Assembly (NCBI GenBank): GCA_038202885.1
Contig: JBBREP010000009.1
Location: 9,567 to 73,566 of the forward strand
Direction of reading: 5' to 3'
From: JBBREP01 sp038202885
GTDB lineage: Bacteria; Actinomycetota; Acidimicrobiia; IMCC26256; PALSA-610
Length of the DNA: 64,000 nucleotides
Part shown: piece after piece, positions 58,249 through 64,000 of the stretch
Layout: every line of letters begins with the position of its first letter
How positions within the stretch are numbered: the stretch's first letter is position 1
The notes under the pieces: model-generated
Database searches by the model: none
Told to the model about the DNA's origin: nothing
What the model saw: only the letters and a program-made list of their open reading frames with translations
Position numbers and translations under genes: made by a program

Positions 58249-58917
58249 ATGACCGAGCGCAAGAGCTTTGACGACCAACTCGACGAGGCCAAGGCCGACG
58301 TCGTCAAACTTGCGTCGCGCGTCGGCGAGCAGATCGCCCGGGCGACGCAGTCCATCCTCGACGGCGACCTTGCCGTGGTCGACACGATCTATGCCGAGCA
58401 TGCGGTCATCGGCCTCGAGAACCGTGAGATCGAACAGCGGGCGTACCGCATTTTCGCGCTGCAACAGCCGATCGCCGTCGACCTGCGCATGCTGCTGGCG
58501 GTGCTGCGCATCCTCCACGAGTTGGAACTCAGCGCGGGGCTGATGCGCAACGTCGCCCGGGCCACGCGCCGGCTCTACCCGCGCCAACTCACGCCTCGTA
58601 TCCGCGGGATCATCGAGCGCATGGGAAGCCAGGCCGGAACCCAGATGCGCATCGCCATCGACGCCTTCGCCGACAACGACGCCTCGGCCGCGTCGGCCCT
58701 GCCCGACATGGACGACGTGATGGACGAGCTCCAAAAGGACCTCTTTCGCGTGATCTTCGACGAAGGCGCTCCCGACGAGGCCGCGCTCCAACAGGCCGTG
58801 CAGATCACGTTCGTCGGGCGCGACTACGAACGGGCCGCCGACCATGCCGTGACGATCGCCCGCTGGGTGCGCTTCATCGCCACCGGCGTGCTCCCCGGCC
58901 ACGACGTGGACGAGTAA
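58249..58917 (+). CDS. phoU: Phosphate signalling protein PhoU
   Basis: PhoU links Pst transport to SenX3 and dampens uptake. ATG 58249, with GGAGG 5 bases upstream, gives 222 residues. The two three-helix repeats carry the metal-binding E/D patterns typical of PhoU (VVDTIYAEHAVIGLENREIEQRAYRIFALQQPIA-type segment near residue 45; the final FVGRDYERAADHAVTIARWVRFI). The gene is divergent from pstB and precedes pstSCA on the same strand with a 342-bp gap. Confidence 0.92.
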   Translation: MTERKSFDDQLDEAKADVVKLASRVGEQIARATQSILDGDLAVVDTIYAEHAVIGLENREIEQRAYRIFALQQPIAVDLRMLLAVLRILHELELSAGLMRNVARATRRLYPRQLTPRIRGIIERMGSQAGTQMRIAIDAFADNDASAASALPDMDDVMDELQKDLFRVIFDEGAPDEAALQQAVQITFVGRDYERAADHAVTIARWVRFIATGVLPGHDVDE

Positions 58918-58956
58918 CTCTGCTTCGCTCGCTGCGCCGGACGAAGGAGGCGCCAG
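58918..58956. repeat. Dispersed element, family D copy 4 (inverted)
   Basis: CTCTGCTTCGCTCGCTGCGC, then CGGACGAAGGAGGCGCC, is the reverse complement of the family D core. It follows the phoU stop directly. The 342-bp gap 58918-59259 holds this copy, a weak family A-like stretch (about 58980-59050), copy 5 and the pstS promoter; I see no gene in it. Confidence 0.65.
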
Positions 58957-59095
58957 AAAAGTAGCTGAGTAACTGTCCGCACCGATAGCGCCCCGGGCGG
59001 CGATCGCACAACACCGCTGCGGCGTGACCGGTGCAAGCGATCGCTCGGCACTATTGGTCGCTTTCGCTCCCGGCCGAGTGGCTTCGCGGGCTGGC

Positions 59096-59136
59096 CTCTG
59101 CTTCGCTCCTGCGCCGGACGAAGTAGGCGCCAGAAA
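59096..59136. repeat. Dispersed element, family D copy 5 (inverted)
   Basis: CTCTGCTTCGCTCCTGCGCC, then GGACGAAGTAGGCGCCAGAAA, matches copy 4 closely in the same orientation (177 bases apart). It lies just upstream of the pstS PHO box. Confidence 0.65.
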
Positions 59137-59165
59137 GAAGAACAGAAGGTAACCCTTCGTCGAGT

Positions 59166-59187
59166 GTTCACCCCTCGTTCAACTTCT
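59166..59187 (+). promoter_or_regulatory. PHO box upstream of pstS
   Basis: GTTCACCCCTC followed by GTTCAACTTCT gives two 11-base direct repeats of the PHO-box type, about 73 bases before the pstS start. RegX3/PhoP-type activation of pstSCA under phosphate limitation is expected. Confidence 0.75.
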
Positions 59188-59259
59188 ATCGGGAAGCGCG
59201 TCACTTGGGCTGCGTACGTTGGGCACCGACCCACGACACCCTCGAAAGGGGCTCAACCC

Positions 59260-60339
59260 GTGAACGTTTCCTCGATGCGGCGCACCGTCACATACGGCGC
59301 CGGGGCACTTGCAATCGCCATGACGCTCGGCGCCTGCGGCAGCAGCAGCACCAAAGGCACCGGCGACACAACCGGCGGCGCCACGAAGCTGTCGGCCACG
59401 CTGAACGGCTCGGGGAGCTCGTTCCAGCTTCCGTTCGAACAGGCCGTGATCGCCAAGTTCAAGGACACCGAATCGGGCGTCACGATCAACTACCCCGGCG
59501 GCGGTTCCTCGAAGGGCAAGGCTGACCTGGCCGCGAAGCTCGTCGAGTTCGCCGGTACCGACAGCCTGCTGAAGCCCGAGGAGATCACCGCACTCAAGGG
59601 TGCAACGGTGCTCTACTTCCCGATCGCGGCAGCGCCGATCACCGTGTCGTACAAGCTCAGCGGCGTCTCGGACCTTCAGCTCAGCCCCGAGACGTTGGCC
59701 GGCATCTTCCAGGGCACCATCAAGAAGTGGGACGACGCCGCAATCAAGACCGACAACCCGAGCGCAACCCTGCCGTCGACCACGATCACGGTGGTACACC
59801 GCGCTGATGGTTCGGGCACCACGAGCAACTTCACGAAGTTCCTCGTTGCCGCGGCGCCGAGCTGGAAGCTCGACAAGGGTGACACGGTGAACTGGCCCGC
59901 GGGTGAGCAGTCCGGGCAGGGCAACGCCGGTGTGGCCGCCATCATCAACCAGACCGACGGTGCAATTGGCTACGTCGACTTCGCCGACGCGCTCGGAGCC
60001 AAGCTCACGTTCGCGAAGATCAAGAACGCGGCCGGCGAGTTCTCGGCGCCGACGCTCGATGGCGCTTCGAAGGCAGTGGCCGGCGCGACAGTCGCCGACG
60101 ACCTCACCTACAGCCCAATCAATGCGGCAGGCGCCGGCGTGTACCCGATCACCGCGCCCACGTGGATCCTCGTGTACGCGAAGCAGGCGGACAAGGCCAA
60201 GGGTGACGCGCTCAAGGCGTTCTTGAACTTCGTGCTCACCGAGGGCCAAACCCTCGCCCCGACGGTGAATTACGCTGCCCTGCCAAGCGACATGGCCACC
60301 AAGGCCATCGCCCAGCTCGACAAACTTCAGATCGGCTGA
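59260..60339 (+). CDS. pstS: Phosphate-binding lipoprotein PstS
   Basis: PstS captures phosphate outside the membrane for PstCA. GTG 59260 (8 bases after GAAAGGGG) gives 359 residues; ATG 59275 is an alternative. The signal MRRTVTYGAGALAIAMTLGAC ends in the lipobox LGAC near residue 26, so it is a lipoprotein. Phosphate-binding motifs are LNGSGSSFQLPFEQ near residue 47, YPGGGSSKGKADLA near residue 77 and VVHRADGSGTTSNF near residue 182. PTWILVYAKQ near residue 305 is also typical. Confidence 0.94.
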   Translation: MNVSSMRRTVTYGAGALAIAMTLGACGSSSTKGTGDTTGGATKLSATLNGSGSSFQLPFEQAVIAKFKDTESGVTINYPGGGSSKGKADLAAKLVEFAGTDSLLKPEEITALKGATVLYFPIAAAPITVSYKLSGVSDLQLSPETLAGIFQGTIKKWDDAAIKTDNPSATLPSTTITVVHRADGSGTTSNFTKFLVAAAPSWKLDKGDTVNWPAGEQSGQGNAGVAAIINQTDGAIGYVDFADALGAKLTFAKIKNAAGEFSAPTLDGASKAVAGATVADDLTYSPINAAGAGVYPITAPTWILVYAKQADKAKGDALKAFLNFVLTEGQTLAPTVNYAALPSDMATKAIAQLDKLQIG

Positions 60340-60366
60340 CCCACCTCACCTGCGCCCGGAGGCCAG

Positions 60367-61326
60367 ATGACAGCCCTTCCGGTCAGCCTCACTGGCACCG
60401 GTACCGGACGACGGGGCGACCGCGCATTCCGCGCGGTCGCCCTCGCGTCGGGCCTACTGGTGCTGGTGATCCTTGCCCTCATCGCCTGGACCACCACCCA
60501 AAAGGCCTCGTCGGCGTTCAGCTTCGAGGGCCTCGGCTTCGTCACGCACAACGACTGGTCTCCGAGCACAACACCGCCCCACTTCGGCGCGCTGGCGCTC
60601 GTATTCGGCACGGTCATCACCTCGGCGATCGCGCTCGTGTTCGCGGTTCCGGTGAGCTTCGGCATCGCCTTGTTCATCACCGAGCTCGCGCCGGACCGAG
60701 TCGGGCGAGCCGTGACCTACGTCGTCGACTTGCTCGCGTCGATCCCGTCGGTGGTGTACGGCCTGTGGGCGGCGTACACGCTCGCACCGAACGCGCAACA
60801 TTTCTACGAACGCATCGGTACAGCAACCGCGTCAGTGCCGGTGCTGAACGCCTTGTTCGGCGGACACGCAGAGGGCCGCAGCATCATGACGGCTGGTCTC
60901 ATCCTCGCGGTCATGGCGACGCCGATCATCACCGCACTCACGCGCGAGTCGCTCACCACGGTGCCGGCGAGCGACCGCGCCGGCGCCCTCGCGCTGGGGG
61001 CGACACGCTGGGAATCGCTGCGCGTGGCCGTGTTCCCCCGTGTGCGCAGCGGCATGGTCGCCGCGGTGATGCTCGGGCTCGGACGGGCGATGGGTGAGAC
61101 GATTGCAGTCGCGCTCGTCATGGGCGGGAGTCCGCAGATCACGTCCCACTTGTTCAATTCGGGCTCGACGCTCGCCGGCATCATCGCGCTCAACTTCGGT
61201 GAGGCAACCGGTAATCACCGCGCCGCGTTGATCGGGTGCGGCGTCTTGTTGTTCGCGTTGACGATTGCCGTCAATGCGAGCGCCCGCGCCATCGTGCGGC
61301 GCAGCGATCGGCGGTTGACAGCATGA
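60367..61326 (+). CDS. pstC: Phosphate ABC transporter permease PstC
   Basis: This 319-residue inner membrane protein has six helices. Family motifs are FGIALFITELAP near residue 100, DLLASIPSVVYGLWA near residue 125 and the EAA-type cytoplasmic loop ALALGATRWESLRVAVFPRVRSG near residue 210, which contacts PstB. LGRAMGETIAVALVMG near residue 238 is diagnostic. Its stop overlaps pstA (ATGA). Confidence 0.94.
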   Translation: MTALPVSLTGTGTGRRGDRAFRAVALASGLLVLVILALIAWTTTQKASSAFSFEGLGFVTHNDWSPSTTPPHFGALALVFGTVITSAIALVFAVPVSFGIALFITELAPDRVGRAVTYVVDLLASIPSVVYGLWAAYTLAPNAQHFYERIGTATASVPVLNALFGGHAEGRSIMTAGLILAVMATPIITALTRESLTTVPASDRAGALALGATRWESLRVAVFPRVRSGMVAAVMLGLGRAMGETIAVALVMGGSPQITSHLFNSGSTLAGIIALNFGEATGNHRAALIGCGVLLFALTIAVNASARAIVRRSDRRLTA

Positions 61327-62225
61327 GCGTTCTGGCCGCCCCAGCCACGTCGATCCGCACGAAGTCGGTGTCGCGCGGGCGTGCGACGCGTGACCGCCTG
61401 GCCAGCGCCTGGATGATCGGCTCGGTCTTCGTCGCTCTCGTGCCTCTCGGATTCGTCGTCGTGCACGTGGTCGGCAAGGGCTGGCACACCGCCATGGCCG
61501 GCTTCCCCGACTTCTTCACCAAGCCGATCCCGATCATCACGACCCTGCCCGGTCCGGGGATGGCGCCCGCGATCATCGGCACGCTCCTGATCACCGGCTT
61601 CGCGGCACTGCTCGCGGTGCCGCTTGGCGTCATGGGTGCCGTCTACCTCCACGAGTACGGCAGCGGCTCGAAGTTTGCGGCCGTGTTGCGCTTTTTCGCC
61701 GATGTCATGAGCGGCGTGCCGTCGATCGTGATGGGCTTGTTCATCTTCACGATCTTCACGCTCCGCGAAGGCCTGCTGGGCGTCGGTGGATCACTCGCAC
61801 TGGCCTGCTTGATGCTGCCGATCGTGATCCGCTCGACCGAAGAGATGCTGAAGCTCGTCGCGCCCGAACTGCGCCACGCAAGCCTCGCGCTGGGGTGTCG
61901 GCAGTGGCGCACGATCGTGTCGGTGGTGCTGCCCGCGGCGGCGCCCGGGATCATCAGCGGCGCCATGCTCGCAATTGCGCGCGCCGCGGGCGAGACCGCA
62001 CCGCTGCTCTTTGCGATCGGGCTCACGAGCACCACGAACACGAACCTGTTCCACGGCACGAACACCGCGTTGAGCTACCAGATCTACGCCAACGCGTCAT
62101 CGCCGTTCGCTGCGTCCCAGGATCGGGCGTGGGCATCCGCACTCACGCTCATCGCCATCGTCTTGCTCTTCACGATCCTCGCGAGGGTCGTCGCGTCGAG
62201 GTTCTCGAAGCTCGCCGCGACCTAG
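61323..62225 (+). CDS. pstA: Phosphate ABC transporter permease PstA
   Basis: ATG 61323 overlaps the pstC stop. The 300-residue protein has six helices with the PstA motifs VPLGVMGAVYLHEYG near residue 100, SGVPSIVMGLFIF near residue 135, the EAA loop ASLALGCRQWRTIVSVVLPAAAPG near residue 190 and ARAAGETAPLLFAIG near residue 225. It pairs with PstC and PstB. No pstB follows; that gene is with senX3-regX3 on the other strand. Confidence 0.94.
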   Translation: MSVLAAPATSIRTKSVSRGRATRDRLASAWMIGSVFVALVPLGFVVVHVVGKGWHTAMAGFPDFFTKPIPIITTLPGPGMAPAIIGTLLITGFAALLAVPLGVMGAVYLHEYGSGSKFAAVLRFFADVMSGVPSIVMGLFIFTIFTLREGLLGVGGSLALACLMLPIVIRSTEEMLKLVAPELRHASLALGCRQWRTIVSVVLPAAAPGIISGAMLAIARAAGETAPLLFAIGLTSTTNTNLFHGTNTALSYQIYANASSPFAASQDRAWASALTLIAIVLLFTILARVVASRFSKLAAT

Positions 62226-62239
62226 CCGCAGCCGCCCCG

Positions 62240-62509
62240 TTACTCCTCGGGGTAGCCGAGATCCCAGTCGAGCTCGAGACGCTCACGTTCAGCGTCGCGC
62301 GCCACGCGCTCACGGTTACGACGAAACTGCGGGTCGTGCGGCGGCAACAACTGCAACCGAGCCCCGACGCGCTGACGGAACTCGTCGATCACCTGCATGT
62401 CGCCGAACACGCGGTGCACTTCCCAGTGCGGTGCGACGGGACCGAGGTACACGATCCGAACGTGTCCTTGGAGGGGAAGGTCTTCGAGGGCCTCGGGTTC
62501 CATGGCCAT
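62240..62509 (-). CDS. Small hypothetical protein (89 aa)
   Basis: ATG 62509 has AGGAG 6 bases upstream. The 89-residue product starts MAMEPEALEDLPLQGHVRIVYLG-like (hydrophobic strand near residue 18), has EVHRVFGDMQVIDEFRQRV near residue 28, and ends with a very charged RRNRERVARDAERERLELDW helix. It is probably soluble. I do not recognise the family; a link to the adjacent protease or pst genes is not evident. Confidence 0.55.
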   Translation of the reverse strand: MAMEPEALEDLPLQGHVRIVYLGPVAPHWEVHRVFGDMQVIDEFRQRVGARLQLLPPHDPQFRRNRERVARDAERERLELDWDLGYPEE

Positions 62510-62553
62510 CGCGATCTCCTACGGCTCGGCGGACGGAACCGTCGAGTGTAGTC

Positions 62554-63939
62554 CTAGCCCTGTTGATCGGCTCCCAGCGTGACGGTCGTCGTACGACGCG
62601 AACCGTCGGCGCGCACGAACACGATCTGCACCTTGTCACCCGGACGGTGCCTGCGGATGTAGCGGCGCATCTCCTCGGTGGAGGTCACCGGTCGACCGTC
62701 GAACGACGTGATCACATCGCCTCGCACGATGCCGGCCTTTTGGGCCGCAGTCCCGTCGCTGACCTCGAGCACGAAGACGCCTTCGGTGACCGTCAGGTGA
62801 TTCTTGGAGACGATCGACGACGTCACGGGTTGGCTGCTCACGCCGAGCAGTGCATCGTGGGGCGTGGTGCCGTTCGCGAGATCTTCGATGATCGGCTTGA
62901 CGGCCGAGATCGCGATCGCGAAGCCCACGTTGTTGGCCTGGTCGGGTCGGGCGATCGCGGTGTTGATACCGATGACTTCACCACGGGCGTTCACGAGCGG
63001 GCCGCCCGAGTTACCGGGGTTGATCGCTGCGTCGGTTTGCAGCGCCCCGTACAGCGTGTTGCCGTTCTCCTCGGGCACGTCACGGTCAATCGCGGACACG
63101 ATGCCGTTTGTGACCGAGATGCCGAGGTCGAGTGCGTTGCCGACAGCGATCACCGGGTCGCCTACCTGGAGCGCATCGGAATCGCCCAGTGACGCACTGG
63201 CAAGGTTGTTCCGGGCAATCGTGATCACGGCGAGGTCGTGCGCTACGTCGACGCCCTTCGACGTGGCCGGCACCAAATCGCCGTTCGGCAATTGCACCTG
63301 GATCGTGGCCGCGTCGGCCACCACGTGCGCGTTGGTGACGATCGTGCCGTTCGGGTCGATGACAATCCCGGTACCACCACCCGAACCGTCGGCGGTTGTC
63401 ACCTTGACCCGCACGACCGACGGTTGGATCCGTGCGAGCACGGCATGGATGTCGATCGAGCCCGACGCGCCTTGGGGCAGCGCAACCGTGTCACGCGTGC
63501 TTGCGCCTGAGAGCGCCAATGGCGTCGAGGTGTTCGAGCTCGACGTGGTGTCGTCGCGGAACGCTACGAAAAGCCCACCCGTGACGAGTGCGCTGACGAG
63601 AGCGCCTGCGATCGCCCCGACGATGACAGGACGGCCGCGGCGTGACGACGGGCTCGGCGGCGCTGTGGGTGCCGGGGGTGCCGGCGTGGCCGCGGCGGCC
63701 GACCACCACGGCGTCGCGACGGTTGGCGGCGCCGCGCCACCAGCGGGCTGGGCCCAGGTTTCGTCTGCGCTCACCTCGGGTACCTCGTCGGACATGGACG
63801 ACCCAGCAATCGATGCCTCGGGCGGCACCGGCGCGCCAGCAGCAGCCGGGGTCCAGCCCCAGCCAGCGTGACCAGTCGGGTCCTCAGGGGTCCGGTCCTC
63901 GGGGGTCGGGTCGTTCGGTGTCGTGGCGTCGTCATCCAT
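62554..63939 (-). CDS. HtrA/DegP-family trypsin-like serine protease with PDZ domain
   Basis: ATG 63939 (or GTG 63942) gives 461 residues: a long acidic and Pro-rich cytoplasmic region, a membrane helix (about residues 103-125), a trypsin domain and a C-terminal PDZ domain. The triad is intact: His in TIVTNAHVVAD, Asp in VDVAHDLAVI and Ser in INPGNSGGPLVN. The PDZ part has AQKAGIVRGDVITSFDGRPV. It should degrade misfolded or signalling proteins outside the membrane. It is an instructive contrast to the degenerate relative at 44218-45471. Confidence 0.93.
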   Translation of the reverse strand: MDDDATTPNDPTPEDRTPEDPTGHAGWGWTPAAAGAPVPPEASIAGSSMSDEVPEVSADETWAQPAGGAAPPTVATPWWSAAAATPAPPAPTAPPSPSSRRGRPVIVGAIAGALVSALVTGGLFVAFRDDTTSSSNTSTPLALSGASTRDTVALPQGASGSIDIHAVLARIQPSVVRVKVTTADGSGGGTGIVIDPNGTIVTNAHVVADAATIQVQLPNGDLVPATSKGVDVAHDLAVITIARNNLASASLGDSDALQVGDPVIAVGNALDLGISVTNGIVSAIDRDVPEENGNTLYGALQTDAAINPGNSGGPLVNARGEVIGINTAIARPDQANNVGFAIAISAVKPIIEDLANGTTPHDALLGVSSQPVTSSIVSKNHLTVTEGVFVLEVSDGTAAQKAGIVRGDVITSFDGRPVTSTEEMRRYIRRHRPGDKVQIVFVRADGSRRTTTVTLGADQQG

Positions 63940-64000
63940 CACAGATTCCTCGGTTTGTCGCGACCCAAGAATGACTAGGAATAGGCGTTGCAACCGAATC
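63940..64000. other. Upstream region of the HtrA-type gene, edge of window
   Basis: The last 61 bases precede the minus-strand protease start. They have a GAGGAA Shine-Dalgarno for the protease and no further gene start that can be supported. Confidence 0.4.

Noticed and set aside
1..64000. tRNA, rRNA, insertion sequences and prophage genes
   Set aside because: I looked for tRNA-like T-loops, rRNA motifs, transposase DDE or tyrosine-recombinase motifs and phage structural genes and found none apart from the Mu F-like domain tail discussed above.

Overview
The window is about 64 kb of very GC-rich, densely packed chromosomal DNA. Many genes start with GTG or TTG and neighbours often overlap by 1 to 4 bases (ATGA, GTGA). 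The gene set is actinobacterial: SenX3/RegX3 with Pst and PhoU, ergothioneine genes egtB and egtD, a SUF system with SufU, a UPF0182 giant membrane protein, a DUF2342 metalloprotease-like protein, a PDZ-Lon protein, an AhpE-type peroxiredoxin, CHAD next to polyphosphate kinase, and paired acyl-CoA dehydrogenases. I infer a free-living actinobacterium, possibly of class Acidimicrobiia; no rRNA or tRNA is present to confirm this. I found no prophage, transposase, integrase or CRISPR array.

Layout. 1-9 kb: surface polysaccharide locus (a YfhO-like membrane protein, a Wzt-type ABC ATPase, three GT4 glycosyltransferases and an RMD-like sugar reductase). 9-15 kb: small metabolic genes, a repeat array, an EEP-family hydrolase and two acyl-CoA dehydrogenases that look like a catalytic/non-catalytic pair. 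15-20.4 kb: second envelope locus (flippase-like membrane protein, methyltransferase, second YfhO-like protein, GT2 glycosyltransferase). 20.5-23.6 kb: MBL hydrolase, egtB, egtD. 23.7-26.2 kb: sufC-sufS-sufU. 26.4-31 kb: an L,D-transpeptidase, a lipoprotein, a secreted protein of unknown function and a GNAT acetyltransferase. 31-35 kb: sufB-sufD-Rieske-sufC on the other strand. 35-47 kb: UPF0182, a DivIVA-like protein with an unusual Cys/His tail, a PDZ-Lon protein, HEAT repeats, MreB, a small membrane protein, MoaE, a degenerate HtrA and a fused siroheme decarboxylase-like protein. 47-55 kb: SDR, DUF2342, MFS, then the coupled run ppk1-CHAD-Nudix-histidine phosphatase, and ahpE. 55-62 kb: phosphate regulon (regX3, senX3, pstB on the minus strand; phoU, pstS, pstC, pstA on the plus strand) with two recognisable PHO boxes. 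62-64 kb: a small protein and an intact HtrA-type protease.

The most notable observations are these. The SUF system is split into two clusters, each with its own SufC, and each preceded by a related ACTA-N6-TAGT inverted repeat. A DivIVA-like coiled-coil protein ends in a Cys/His motif like that of phage Mu F-type head proteins. One HtrA homologue has lost all three catalytic residues, while an intact paralogue lies 18 kb away. A full-length AhbA-AhbB-type fusion stands alone. At least five small dispersed repeat families are present, one of which lies inside two unrelated coding sequences.
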